The notes below the pieces were generated by a model, which did not search any database, was not told the origin of the DNA, and saw only the letters and a list, made by a program, of their open reading frames with translations. 64,000 nucleotides of DNA from an uncultured Planctomycetaceae bacterium (GTDB lineage: Bacteria > Planctomycetota > Planctomycetia > Planctomycetales > Planctomycetaceae), in NCBI GenBank assembly GCA_903896675.1, contig CAITYU010000087.1, forward strand, positions 1 to 64,000. Reading direction: 5' to 3'. Below, one piece after another: positions 1 through 10,612 of the stretch. Made by a program: the position numbers and the translations under genes. How positions within the stretch are numbered: the stretch's first letter is position 1; each line of letters begins with the position of its first letter.

Positions 1-768
1 GGCGGCAACGCCAACCTGTACCACGTGCGGTATTCCGAGTACGCGGAACTGCTGGACATGCTGCAGCAGACTGCCGCCCCGGAGACAGCCGTCATCCCTT
101 CTGTCGGTCCGTCCTATGGACTGATGATGGATCAGGCTGAACTGCTGAGGGACTCACAGTTCCCCACAGCCATGGTCCTGCCAACGAAGGTCATCATGAC
201 CGAAGCGGGCCTGCTGACCGGTTTCCGGCGATTTGTCGAAGCCTTCGGTCGCCCGGCGGTGCTGTATATCAAGGAAGAGGGCTACATCAGCCCGGAAGGA
301 GCCGCAGAACTGGTCCGTGACGGACTTGTGTCCTTCATAAAATACGCCATCGTACGCCCGGACCCCGCCTGCGATGACTTCCTCAGTCGCCTGACGTCTC
401 TGGTGGATCCGCAGCTCATCTGCAGTGGCATCGGCGAACAGCCGGCGATCGTGCACCTGCAGAAGTTCAGGCTGACCGGCTACACCTCCGGATGTGTCTG
501 CGTCAATCCGGCACTGTCACAGCGTATGCTGCACGCCATCACTGCAGGTGACCTGAAACTGGCCGAAACCATCCGCCAGACGTTCAGACCGCTGGAAGAC
601 CTGCGAAATGACATCAATCCGATTCGTGTGCTGCACGAAGCTGTCTCACTCGCCGGAATCGCCGAAACCGGCAGACATCTGCCTCTCTTGTCCGGTGTGC
701 CACAGTCGGCGGTCGATCGCATCAAAGCTGCGGCACTGACACTGCTGCAGGCTCCGATTCCAGACTGA
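1..768 (+). CDS. Dihydrodipicolinate synthase/DapA-family protein, 5' truncated by window edge
   Basis: Frame is open to base 1 (GGNANLYHVRYSEYAELL...); TIM-barrel DapA-like segments incl. VLYIKEEGYISPEGAAELVRDGLVSFIKYAIVRPD. Confidence 0.7.
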   Translation, partial: GGNANLYHVRYSEYAELLDMLQQTAAPETAVIPSVGPSYGLMMDQAELLRDSQFPTAMVLPTKVIMTEAGLLTGFRRFVEAFGRPAVLYIKEEGYISPEGAAELVRDGLVSFIKYAIVRPDPACDDFLSRLTSLVDPQLICSGIGEQPAIVHLQKFRLTGYTSGCVCVNPALSQRMLHAITAGDLKLAETIRQTFRPLEDLRNDINPIRVLHEAVSLAGIAETGRHLPLLSGVPQSAVDRIKAAALTLLQAPIPD

Positions 769-773
769 TTCGC

Positions 774-1610
774 ATGAATACGGCCATCGCGAGATTTCCG
801 ATTGTGGCAGTCATCGGACCGCAGTCCGCGGTGTTCAGCGGACTGCGGCGATGGCTTTCCGGGACGTTGCCACGGGGTATTGCCGGAAGTTTCAGAACCA
901 TTCAGGAAGCACTGGACTCGTCTCTCTTTGCTGCTCAGCCACCGGACCTGGCTGTCGTGCTGCGCGAGTACTCGGATCAGTATGCACCGTCGGACGTCAG
1001 CCGCCTGATTGGCCGCATGATCTTCAGTCGAGTGCTGTGCTGCAGTTCGGCATGGTGCATCTCGGATGGTCGTACACACGACGTGTGGCCCGCAGCCTGT
1101 CGCACTGAACTCGGATCCGCTGAAGCTCGCATCATGCACGAACTGCAGGAGTTTCTGAGGCAGAACCCGCCTCTGTCTCCGATCGCCGCTGCCGAAGAAG
1201 TGTTCGCTCTGCATGCAGGGGCAGTGGAGTCTGCGACAACGGCGGCACGCACCGGGCAGAGCAGGGCAGTACGCGCCTTTGTAATGTCCGCCGACGTCCC
1301 GCTCCGCACAACACTGCAGGCCGTGCTCAATGCGGCCGGAGTTCAGGCGGAATCCGGCAGCAGCGAAGTGCTGGCAGCGCTGTTGATGCAAACCGCTGCC
1401 GCAACACCTCCTGAACTGCTGTTCGTCGATCTTGACGGCCAGGAACATCTGCCGGCAGGACTCACCGAAAGAGCCGCCGAGAAGATCATACGAATTGCGG
1501 CAATCACCGGTTTCGCCGGCACACAGCGACCAGCATGGGCCGACGAGCTGCTTGATAAAAACGAATTCTCGCTGCAGGCCACCAGCCTGCTCCGCAGGTG
1601 GTCAGCATGA
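774..1610 (+). CDS. Hypothetical protein, possible degenerate receiver-like domains
   Basis: ORF of 278 aa directly downstream of the DapA-like gene; segment RAVRAFVMSADVPLRTTLQAVLNAAGVQAE...PPELLFVDLDGQE resembles a receiver fold. Confidence 0.5.
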   Translation: MNTAIARFPIVAVIGPQSAVFSGLRRWLSGTLPRGIAGSFRTIQEALDSSLFAAQPPDLAVVLREYSDQYAPSDVSRLIGRMIFSRVLCCSSAWCISDGRTHDVWPAACRTELGSAEARIMHELQEFLRQNPPLSPIAAAEEVFALHAGAVESATTAARTGQSRAVRAFVMSADVPLRTTLQAVLNAAGVQAESGSSEVLAALLMQTAAATPPELLFVDLDGQEHLPAGLTERAAEKIIRIAAITGFAGTQRPAWADELLDKNEFSLQATSLLRRWSA

Positions 1611-2833
1611 CACCTCGCAGCTGGCTGCAATCACTGTCGCAGCCCCAGGTGGCACTTCTGACACTGCGACTGGCGGCCGGCTTTCAACTGCTGCTGATGG
1701 CAGCCACATGGAAGCTCTGGCTGATCCCCGGCAGCTTTCCCCTCGTCCCCCTGCTGTCCCTGCACCTGCGACCGCAACTGATCCCCGCAGCCTCAATCCC
1801 ACTGGCTGCCGGTTGTCTCCTGCTGACCCTCAACGCCACTCCCCGGTCCCGCCTGCAGAAACGAATTGTCCTGCTCACACTGCTGGCTGCAGCACTGCCG
1901 GTACTGTGCAGCCTGCAGTGCCTGCAGGCATGGCACTGGCTGTTCATACTCACGCTGCTGCTGACCCTGCTGCCGCTGCCGACCAGTAATCTGCGCGCGG
2001 TTATCGCAGCACTGTATGTGTGCTCCGGACTGTCGCGTTTTTCACTGGCCCCGGAAGTGGGCCCTGTGGGATTGATTGTGCGACAACTGCTGCTGTTCGC
2101 CGGGCGGCCCGATGCAGACCCCGCCACAGTTCGGCTGTGCTGTCATCTCGCCTGCGTGGCCGAAATTCTGGCGGGTCTGGCACTCCTGTTTGCCGGCCGA
2201 CTTCCGCAATTGGCAGCCGCGGCTGCAGCCGTCATGCACCTGTCACTGCTCGCAGCACTGGGGCCATTTGGACTGGGGCATCACCCCGCTGTACTGATCT
2301 GGAACCTGCAACTGCTGCTGCTGTCTCCGCTGCTGGCATTGACGGCTCCCCGGTGGACCTTCAATGTCCGCGGTATTTCAGCAGCACTTCGCTGTTCGCT
2401 GCCGGCCGCGCTGCACTGGCTGTTCGCCCTGTCCGGATTGTTCGGACTTGCTGACAACTGGCCCTCGTGGCAACTGTATTCCAGCCGACCTGAATCATGG
2501 CAACTGTGGATTCGCCGCGACCACGCCCACCGCCTGCCCGACTCCCTGCAGCCGTGGCTCAGCCCTGCTGTGGTCAATGGCTGGCAACCCCTGAGCCTGG
2601 ACCGTCTGTCATTGGCAGCCACCAGCAGCCCGCTGGTGCCCGAGGATCGATTTCAGGCAGCCATCATCGAAGCCATACTGCAGGACATACCCAACGATAC
2701 AGACTTTCACATTCGCATCACGGAACCTGATCCGCTGCGCTGGTGGCAGCGCAGCGAACGGCAGATTTCCACACGGCAGCAACTGCGACAGGAACAAACA
2801 GGCTTTCTGCTGAACGCCACGGCAATCAGGTAA
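1607..2833 (+). CDS. Polytopic membrane protein (DoxX/HTTM-like)
   Basis: Multiple Leu/Ala-rich TM segments; overlaps previous ORF by a few nt; ATG at 1607 (ORF opens at 1598). Confidence 0.55.
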   Translation: MTPRSWLQSLSQPQVALLTLRLAAGFQLLLMAATWKLWLIPGSFPLVPLLSLHLRPQLIPAASIPLAAGCLLLTLNATPRSRLQKRIVLLTLLAAALPVLCSLQCLQAWHWLFILTLLLTLLPLPTSNLRAVIAALYVCSGLSRFSLAPEVGPVGLIVRQLLLFAGRPDADPATVRLCCHLACVAEILAGLALLFAGRLPQLAAAAAAVMHLSLLAALGPFGLGHHPAVLIWNLQLLLLSPLLALTAPRWTFNVRGISAALRCSLPAALHWLFALSGLFGLADNWPSWQLYSSRPESWQLWIRRDHAHRLPDSLQPWLSPAVVNGWQPLSLDRLSLAATSSPLVPEDRFQAAIIEAILQDIPNDTDFHIRITEPDPLRWWQRSERQISTRQQLRQEQTGFLLNATAIR

Positions 2834-2927
2834 ATCATAAACCATTTCCGTTTGATTTACTCAGACGGACATTTAAGATTTCCACCACACAGATGCTCGG
2901 CAGAACACCACCAGGAATCGCCACGGA

Positions 2928-3800
2928 ATGGTCCTCAGCATAGAAAATCTCTGCAAAACCTGGCCAGGGGGTAAGCGGGCACTGGATCAGGTCAGCCTGT
3001 CGATCTCGCCCGGCCTGTATGGTCTGCTTGGACCAAACGGCGCCGGAAAGTCCACACTGATGCGAACAATCGCCACGCTGCAGGATCCGGACTCCGGCTC
3101 CGTTCACTTCGACGGTATCGATGTTATCCGGCAGAAGTCATGTATCCGCAGCCTGCTCGGCTACCTGCCTCAGGAATTCGGTGTCTACCCCCGAACATCC
3201 GCGTTTGCTCTGCTTGATCATATTGCCATGCTGAAAGGCTGCACCGACTCCAGGGCCCGACGGGAATCTGTCAACGCAATGCTCTGCCACGTAAATCTGT
3301 ATCAATTTCGCAGCCACGCCGTTGAGACATTTTCCGGAGGCATGAAACGCAGGTTCGGAATCGCACAGGCACTGCTGGGAAATCCCCGACTGCTGATCAT
3401 TGATGAACCCACTGCGGGACTGGACCCCGGTGAACGTAATCGTTTCTGCGATTTGCTGTACTCCACCGCTCAGCAGGCCGTCGTGATTCTTTCCACTCAT
3501 ATCATTCAGGATGTGCAGCAACTGTGCCCATGCATGGCCATCATCCACGAAGGGCGCGTTCTTTATTCCGGCTCAACCTCCGCTGCGATCGATTCTCTGC
3601 AGGGCAAAATCTGGAAAAAACTGGTCCCAATGGACGCATTACCCAATTACCAGAGCCGGTTCCAGGTGATCTCCACCAGATTGATGTCGGGCAGCACGCA
3701 GATCTGCATTTTTGCCGACGCACAGCCTGACACCGGCTTTGAATCCTGTGATCCGGACCTTGAGTCCTTCTTCTTTTCACGGATCCCGCAGACAGCCTGA
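2928..3800 (+). CDS. ABC transporter ATP-binding protein
   Basis: Walker A GPNGAGKST, signature FSGGMKRR, Walker B LLIIDEPTAGLDP. Confidence 0.93.
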   Translation: MVLSIENLCKTWPGGKRALDQVSLSISPGLYGLLGPNGAGKSTLMRTIATLQDPDSGSVHFDGIDVIRQKSCIRSLLGYLPQEFGVYPRTSAFALLDHIAMLKGCTDSRARRESVNAMLCHVNLYQFRSHAVETFSGGMKRRFGIAQALLGNPRLLIIDEPTAGLDPGERNRFCDLLYSTAQQAVVILSTHIIQDVQQLCPCMAIIHEGRVLYSGSTSAAIDSLQGKIWKKLVPMDALPNYQSRFQVISTRLMSGSTQICIFADAQPDTGFESCDPDLESFFFSRIPQTA

Positions 3801-3832
3801 AACAGTCACCACCTGTCAAGCAGCCCACGAAT

Positions 3833-6800
3833 ATGTTCAGAGCAGTATTCTGGTTCGAACTGTGCTTCTGGCTTCGCAGCCGGCTGCTTTACTCGCTGCT
3901 GCTGACAACAACCGGAATCCTGTTCCTCAGCATGGCCACGCAGTTGATTCGCTTCCGCGGGCCTGGCGGAATTCAGATTCGCAATACGGCTCTCACTGTG
4001 CAGTTATTGTATCAGTACTTAAGTGCCGCCGGTTTCCTGATCTTCGCCTCATTCCCGATTGCCGCCGCCACCCGGGACCACACGTACCAGATGTCGGAAA
4101 TCATCTTCACGACATCGGTCAGTCGCTTTGGCTGGCTGCTCGGCAGATTCACAGCCTCCACAATCATCGCACTGATCCCTCTGTGCGGAATCTCCGCCGG
4201 TATTCTGATCGGCAGCGTCATGCCCTGGAATGATCCAGCACAGTTCGTGCCCATCTGCTGGCCTGCCCATCTGCTCGGTCTGGCAGCCATCGCAGTGCCA
4301 AACGCACTGTTGCCTGCCACCATTGCATTCGTCATCAGTCTGCGAATTCCAAATGCTGTGTCAGTACAAATCCTGCTTGCAACACTCTGGTTCGGCACTG
4401 ATCTGGGCACTGATCTGCTCCGTATTTATGACCACGAGCTACTGGCTGCAATGCTTGATCCGTTCGGCAGCATCGCAGTATTTCAGCAGACAAAGTACCT
4501 GACGGGTGCAAAGCTTCAGACAGAGTATGTCACACTGGTTGGTTACCTGCTCTGGAATCGAGTACTCTGGCTGAGCATTTCCGCACTGATTCTGGCCGTC
4601 GGCTGCCGACGTTTCCAGCTTACCCCCCGTCGAAACCGACTCGCGGTCGAAACTCACCGCCCAGTGCCCGGACACGACCTCCGTTCTTTTGCCCTCACCC
4701 ACTCGGCGACTCCCGCATTCCTGAACCGCGCTCGGCAACTCCTGAACCTGACCCGATTTGAATTCCGCAGTGCAGTCAGTGGCCCACTGTTCATTATCAT
4801 CTCAGGCTTCGTCCTGTGGACCCTCGCCTTCCCACTGCTTCGATATGAAACTGGCTATGGCCAGCAGTCCCTTCCAGTCACCTCGGCTGTTGTGGAAGTC
4901 ATCGCGGAACGATGCCGTTTCCCCACACTGATTTTCATCGTCGTTGCAGCCGGTATGCTGGTGCATCGGGAACGTGATTGCCGGATTCATGAAATCATCA
5001 GCACTCTGCCGCACCCGGACTGGCTGTTCTGCTGCGGACGACTGCTCGCAATGACACTGGCTGTCGCCATGATGCTGACCACCGGGGCCGTCATGGGCGT
5101 CTTCAGCCAGTTGATCCGAGGCTTTACCAATCTGCAACCGGAAGTTTATGTTGTCAGCCTGCTGGGTGTGGAATTGCTGCGATTGTTTGTCGTGGCCGTG
5201 CTGGTTTTCACTGTCCAGATCTGCACCTCCAGCCGAGTCTGCGGCTACATGCTGTGTCTCGGTAACGAAATCATTTCACCGTACTTTATCAGTCAACTGG
5301 CCACCAATCGCGGGCTGATTTCAATTCTTCATCAGCCATCCCTGATTTACTCGGACTTCTACGGGTTCGCACCCTATGCCGGGGGACTGCTCGCATTCAG
5401 CATCTGGAGCCTGCTCCTTTGCGCTGTGCTCTGCCTCCTGATGAGTCTCCTCTGGCAGCGGGGAAACGACACAGCGATTATGACTCGGTTGCGCGAAGCC
5501 CGCCGCCGACTGCGCGGTCGCACAGCAGTGGCCGCAGCGGTCATCTGCGGTACAACCACGCTGTACGGAGTCTGGCTGCACACCGCTGTGACGAACCACT
5601 GGGATCCGAATAACGCCCCGACAGACGCCGCGGCTGACTACGAAACCCGCTTCCGAACCCGTTTTGAAAACAAACCTCACCCCCGCATCACGGATTTGCG
5701 GTATGAGGTCGACCTGTTCCCCAAAGAACGCTCTGTCAGGATTCGCTCCACTCAGACACTGCAGAACAGGAATGCCGCACCCCAGGCAGAGATTCTGGTC
5801 AACCTGCCGTCAGGCCTGCAGCACTCAGTCCGTCTCGAACAGGCACACCTGCTGCTCGATCTGCCCGCACTGCGGGCTCAGGTGTACCGCATTGAACCGC
5901 CACTGCTGCCGGGTGACAGCATCCGTATGCACTGTACCTCCAGCTATGATGCCCCTGCGCTTGAACTTGACCTTGAATTCCGCAACCTCGTGCAGAATGG
6001 CCTCACGCTCACTCACTTCAGTCCCACCATCGGTTACGAGGCAGACCGCGAACTGCAGGATGAACAGGAACGCAGTAAACGCGGTCTGCCGCAACTCAGA
6101 CCGTCCCCGCCACTCGACCCGGACAATCTCACGGCTCGCAGAAATCACAAAGATTCCACGGACAGCGATCTGGTCACCATGGAAACCATTATCAGCACCG
6201 AAAGTGACCACGTTGCAATTGCCCCGGGGACACTGCTGCGTTCATGGAATCAGCAGAATCGACAGTACTTCCACTATCGGCTGGATCCACCAACGCCCAA
6301 AGCCCCCATGGTGCTGTCGGCAAGACTCAGGGTGGCCCGCGATCAGTGTAACGGTATCACAACGGAGGTCTGGTACCACCCCGATCACAAGTGGAATGTT
6401 CCCAGCATGATGCACGGACTGCACAGTGCACTGAATTACGGAATTCAGAATTTCGGACCGTATCAATTCAGTTTCGCACGCATCGTCGAATTCCCGCGGT
6501 ACGAGAATCACATTGCTGCCATGGCATTTCCCGGCACCATGCCATACTCAGAAGCAGGGGGCTTCATTACAGACATTCGATCGCCCGGTGCGTTTGAAAA
6601 AGCCTTTTTCATCGTGGCACACGAAGTCGCCCATCAGTGGTGGGCCTATCAGGTCATAGGCGCCAATATGGAAGGCGCAAAAATGCTCTCGGAAACACTG
6701 GCTGAGTACACAGCCATGATGGTCCTGGAACGTGAATTCGGCTCGGAAATGGTACGGCGACACCTGAGAGTCGCTCACCACAACTACCTCGCAGGCCGCG

Positions 6801-7411
6801 CTCTGGACACCAGAAATGAACACCCCCTCAGCCGAGTCAGGCCCGATCAGAGTTACCTGTGCTACTACAAAGGCAGCCTCGTGATGTACCACCTCAGACA
6901 ACTGATAGGCGAGGAAAAAATCAATGCCGCACTCAGAAGATTGCTGAAAAAATTCGGAGGCAAGGGTCCACCGTATGCCACCTCAACTGACCTGATCAAC
7001 GAATTCAAAGCAGAAACGCCCGCCGAACATCACGCCATCCTCGATGATCTCTTCAACCGCATCATCCTGTTCTCAAATAAAATTACACGCTCCGACATCA
7101 GACAACTGCCCGCCGGGCGACAACAGATCACGCTGGAAATCGAATGCCGGAAACTGGAATCCGATGAAAAAGGCGTCGAACGGGAAGTCCCCTTCGAACA
7201 GGACATTGAAATCGGAGCGTTTGCTGCCGTTGACGATCACCGCAAATATGGTGCGGCTCTGTATCGGCAGATGCACCGCCTCAGGTCCGGCCGGAACACC
7301 GTCGTATTCGAAACCACGGAGATTCCCGATACCGTTGCCGTGGATCCGTTCTTCATGCTCATCGACAGAAACATTGACGACAACGTCGTCTCACCCACCG
7401 CCGAACCCTAA
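3833..7411 (+). CDS. ABC permease-like / M1-family metallopeptidase fusion protein
   Basis: N-terminal multi-TM region, C-terminal HEVAHQWW ... ETLAEY zinc-binding motif; follows ABC ATPase gene. Confidence 0.88.
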   Translation: MFRAVFWFELCFWLRSRLLYSLLLTTTGILFLSMATQLIRFRGPGGIQIRNTALTVQLLYQYLSAAGFLIFASFPIAAATRDHTYQMSEIIFTTSVSRFGWLLGRFTASTIIALIPLCGISAGILIGSVMPWNDPAQFVPICWPAHLLGLAAIAVPNALLPATIAFVISLRIPNAVSVQILLATLWFGTDLGTDLLRIYDHELLAAMLDPFGSIAVFQQTKYLTGAKLQTEYVTLVGYLLWNRVLWLSISALILAVGCRRFQLTPRRNRLAVETHRPVPGHDLRSFALTHSATPAFLNRARQLLNLTRFEFRSAVSGPLFIIISGFVLWTLAFPLLRYETGYGQQSLPVTSAVVEVIAERCRFPTLIFIVVAAGMLVHRERDCRIHEIISTLPHPDWLFCCGRLLAMTLAVAMMLTTGAVMGVFSQLIRGFTNLQPEVYVVSLLGVELLRLFVVAVLVFTVQICTSSRVCGYMLCLGNEIISPYFISQLATNRGLISILHQPSLIYSDFYGFAPYAGGLLAFSIWSLLLCAVLCLLMSLLWQRGNDTAIMTRLREARRRLRGRTAVAAAVICGTTTLYGVWLHTAVTNHWDPNNAPTDAAADYETRFRTRFENKPHPRITDLRYEVDLFPKERSVRIRSTQTLQNRNAAPQAEILVNLPSGLQHSVRLEQAHLLLDLPALRAQVYRIEPPLLPGDSIRMHCTSSYDAPALELDLEFRNLVQNGLTLTHFSPTIGYEADRELQDEQERSKRGLPQLRPSPPLDPDNLTARRNHKDSTDSDLVTMETIISTESDHVAIAPGTLLRSWNQQNRQYFHYRLDPPTPKAPMVLSARLRVARDQCNGITTEVWYHPDHKWNVPSMMHGLHSALNYGIQNFGPYQFSFARIVEFPRYENHIAAMAFPGTMPYSEAGGFITDIRSPGAFEKAFFIVAHEVAHQWWAYQVIGANMEGAKMLSETLAEYTAMMVLEREFGSEMVRRHLRVAHHNYLAGRALDTRNEHPLSRVRPDQSYLCYYKGSLVMYHLRQLIGEEKINAALRRLLKKFGGKGPPYATSTDLINEFKAETPAEHHAILDDLFNRIILFSNKITRSDIRQLPAGRQQITLEIECRKLESDEKGVEREVPFEQDIEIGAFAAVDDHRKYGAALYRQMHRLRSGRNTVVFETTEIPDTVAVDPFFMLIDRNIDDNVVSPTAEP

Positions 7412-7549
7412 CGCACCGCCACGGCTGCAAACACAAGCCCCCCGCCTGCAACAGGAATCAGCCTTCGCTTTCCGTTGACAATTTGGTTATCTTCTCGATC
7501 CGTGCTCATTGTCCTTCCTCCACCCACACCCTCCAAAGATCTCAACCGC

Positions 7550-10387
7550 ATGAAACGCACGCCTCTCCGGGTCAGCGCAGCACTGCTGCTGACCGCCCTC
7601 ACATTCAGCCTGTTCCCGGCTGCCACCTCCGCTGCGGATAAAACGGATGTCACCGCCAAAGTCGCCGCTGCTGTCAGCGATAACAAACTGACCATCAGTG
7701 CCACAAACGAAACCTTCGGAGACACCGCACCCGGTGTCCCGAAGAAGCTGCAGGTCAAATACCGGATTGGTGACAAAGAGCAGACAGGTGAGGTCAACGA
7801 AGGCGGACAACTGGAAATCGCGGCACCCGCCGGACAGGAGCTGGTCATCGTCAAGGCGCATTACTGCCCAGCTGATGGCTCCAAACCGCTCGATTATTCT
7901 CAGCCCGCCGAATTCCTCGACACACTTCCCGGCTTCACCATCGAACACGTGCTGCAGGCCGACGCCTCAGTCAATGGGTCGTGGATCTGCATGGCCAAGG
8001 ATCCCAAAGGTCGACTGCTGCTGGGAGGCCAGAACGGACAGCCCATCACCAGAGTGACGCTGCAGGACGGCAAAGTCGTCAAACAGGAACTTCTGAACAT
8101 TCCCGTCAGCGAAACCATGGGAATGCTGTTTATCAACAATGCCCTCTACATCAGTGGTGCAGGCAGTCGCGGATTCGCACTCTATCGCTGCCGCGATACG
8201 AAAGGCAATGACAGCTATGATGACGTCGAATTTCTGCGTGAGTGGCGTGGAGGCGGCGGCGAACACGGTTCACACGGCCTCGCACTCGGACCGGACAACA
8301 TGCTGTATGCCGTCTGCGGAAACTTCACCGGCCTGCCCCAGGACCTCACCGAGTCCTCGCCCCATCGCAATTACGCCGATGACCTCGCGCTGCCGCGAAT
8401 GGAAGACGGAAATGGATTCGGTGCCGGAGCCAAACCTCCCGGAGGCTACATCGCCCGCATGGACCTCGATGGTCGCAATATCGAACTGTTCTCCTCAGGC
8501 CAGCGCAACACCTACGACATCGCCTTCAATGCCGACGGTGAGCTGTTCGGCTGGGACAGCGACATGGAATGGGACTGGGGCACCCCCTGGTATCGACCGG
8601 TTCACGTCTTCCATTCCGTTCGAGGTGGCGATAATGGCTTTCGCGAAGGCACCGCCAAATGGCCACAATACTACCCCGATGGTCTGCCGCAGACCACAAC
8701 CATCGGAATCGGTTGCCCCACCGGAGTCACCTTCGGTACGGGAGCAGCTTTTCCTGCCCGATATCAGCAGGCCTTCTACATCTGTGACTGGACCTACGGT
8801 CGCCTGATTGCCGTCCACCTGCGTCCCGACGGTGCCAGTTACACCGGCAGTTTCGAAAACTTTGTGGCCCCGAAATCGCTGCGCGGCAAAGGACCCCGCA
8901 TGCCGCTGAATCTGACCGACGCCGTAATCGGAGACGACGGCGCTCTGTACTTCACAATCGGTGGTCGCGGTACTCAGGCCAGCCTGTTTCGCGTCTCATG
9001 GCAGGGCCCTGAAAAAGCGGTACCCCTGCCCGCAGAAAAACTGGCTGACCAGACCGCTCGTGAGGCCCGGGCACTGCGACACAAACTGGAATCCTTCAAT
9101 GTTCAACCTGACCCCGCAGCCGTCAGCTTTGCATGGCCACACCTGAACAGCACCGATCGCTACCTCCGCTACGCTGCCCGTATGGCAATCGAACGCAACC
9201 CCGTCAGCCAGTGGCAGGCCAGAGCTTTGTCCGAAAAATCCCCGGCCGCCGCTTTCACAGCACTGCTGGCCCTTGCGCGACTCGGTGCCGCAGAAATCCA
9301 GCCGGCAGTCCTCAAATCGCTCGCTGCCATCCCCTCCAAAGGACTGTCCGAACAACTGCTGCTGGACAAACTGCGAGTCATTGAGGTGTCAATCGCTCGA
9401 CACGGAATCCCGTCAAAAGACGCCGCAGCACTGGTGCTGGCAGACATCAATCCACTCTACCCGGCAGCCAGCGCAGATCTCAATCGCGAACTGTCCGGGA
9501 TCCTGATCGCCATGAATGCTCCGGAGGTGGTGCCCCGCACCATCGCTCTGCTGCAGACCGCCGGAACGCAGGAGGAACAGATCAGCTACATCGTCCATCT
9601 GCGCAACCAGAAAACCGGCTGGAACAACGATCTGCGTCGCAGCTACCTCGAATGGTGGAACGGCCACGCATCCACTGCTCACAACAGTTCAGTGACAAAA
9701 TGGTTCATGGATGCCGGCATTCCATTCAACAACGGAGCCAGTTATGCAAACTTCATGGCCAATGCGCATGAAGAAGCCAAATTCACGCTGACCAGCGAAG
9801 AAATCCTTGCACTGAATGATGTGCTCACCGATTACAGCGCTCAGCATGCACAGCAACCAGCACCCCCTCTCAGCTCGCGCAAACTGGTCCAGGAATGGAC
9901 CACCGCCGACCTGCAACCCCTGCTGACGCAGGTCGGCAGGGGACGCAGCTTCCAGCGCGGTCGCGACGTGTTCTACCAGGCCCAGTGCAGTGCCTGCCAC
10001 AGATACGGTGACAAAGGCGGGGCTGTCGGACCGGACCTGACCGCCGTCGCCACGCGGTTCAAACGCCAGGACCTGCTGGAGTCCTCCACAGAACCCTCCA
10101 AAGTTCTGTCCGAACAGTACATGAACACCGCCGTGGAAACCAAAGCCGGACAGGTCGTCATTGGACGCATCGTCGAAGAAACCGAGCAGAAACTTGTGCT
10201 GCGACCAAATCCACTGGCACCGGAAACCGTCACCGTGCTGAAGTCCGACATCGAGACCCGGGAATTGTCAAAAACGTCCCCCATGCCGTCCGGACTGCTG
10301 AACACCTTCACAAAGGAAGAAATTCTGGACCTGCTGGCCTACCTCGAATCACTCGGTGATGCCAAACACCCGAATTTCCAGCCGTGA
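7550..10387 (+). CDS. PVC-type heme-binding protein: beta-propeller dehydrogenase-like region plus C-terminal cytochrome c
   Basis: Signal peptide MKRTPLRVSAALLLTALTFSLFPAATSAA; C-terminal CSACHRYGDKGGAVGPDLT; propeller segment NMLYAVCGNFTG... Confidence 0.85.
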   Translation: MKRTPLRVSAALLLTALTFSLFPAATSAADKTDVTAKVAAAVSDNKLTISATNETFGDTAPGVPKKLQVKYRIGDKEQTGEVNEGGQLEIAAPAGQELVIVKAHYCPADGSKPLDYSQPAEFLDTLPGFTIEHVLQADASVNGSWICMAKDPKGRLLLGGQNGQPITRVTLQDGKVVKQELLNIPVSETMGMLFINNALYISGAGSRGFALYRCRDTKGNDSYDDVEFLREWRGGGGEHGSHGLALGPDNMLYAVCGNFTGLPQDLTESSPHRNYADDLALPRMEDGNGFGAGAKPPGGYIARMDLDGRNIELFSSGQRNTYDIAFNADGELFGWDSDMEWDWGTPWYRPVHVFHSVRGGDNGFREGTAKWPQYYPDGLPQTTTIGIGCPTGVTFGTGAAFPARYQQAFYICDWTYGRLIAVHLRPDGASYTGSFENFVAPKSLRGKGPRMPLNLTDAVIGDDGALYFTIGGRGTQASLFRVSWQGPEKAVPLPAEKLADQTAREARALRHKLESFNVQPDPAAVSFAWPHLNSTDRYLRYAARMAIERNPVSQWQARALSEKSPAAAFTALLALARLGAAEIQPAVLKSLAAIPSKGLSEQLLLDKLRVIEVSIARHGIPSKDAAALVLADINPLYPAASADLNRELSGILIAMNAPEVVPRTIALLQTAGTQEEQISYIVHLRNQKTGWNNDLRRSYLEWWNGHASTAHNSSVTKWFMDAGIPFNNGASYANFMANAHEEAKFTLTSEEILALNDVLTDYSAQHAQQPAPPLSSRKLVQEWTTADLQPLLTQVGRGRSFQRGRDVFYQAQCSACHRYGDKGGAVGPDLTAVATRFKRQDLLESSTEPSKVLSEQYMNTAVETKAGQVVIGRIVEETEQKLVLRPNPLAPETVTVLKSDIETRELSKTSPMPSGLLNTFTKEEILDLLAYLESLGDAKHPNFQP

Positions 10388-10436
10388 ACCGATCGACGAA
10401 CATCGTCGATCATCGTCGACCAGTCGTTAACCTCGT

Positions 10437-10475
10437 GCAGTCCTCCGCAGCAGACATTTTTCTGCGGAGGACTGC
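10437..10475 (+). terminator. Intrinsic terminator-like hairpin
   Basis: Perfect 14-bp inverted repeat gcagtcctccgcag / ctgcggaggactgc with 11-nt loop, followed by gcatttt; 50 bp after stop of the preceding gene. Confidence 0.75.
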
Positions 10476-10612
10476 GCATTTTAACAGGATCCTCATCCAA
10501 ACCTGTTACCCTCTGAACAATCCCGGGCGATACTCACCGCCGTGCGGGCATAAGGCAACGGCTCGCCCAGCCCCTGTCGCTTCGCTGTTCCTGCGTGGTC
10601 CGGACAATCCCT

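Noticed and set aside
480-1448. 322-aa - strand ORF antisense to the first two genes
   Set aside because: Cys/Arg-rich composition typical of antisense shadow ORFs in GC-rich DNA; no recognisable domain
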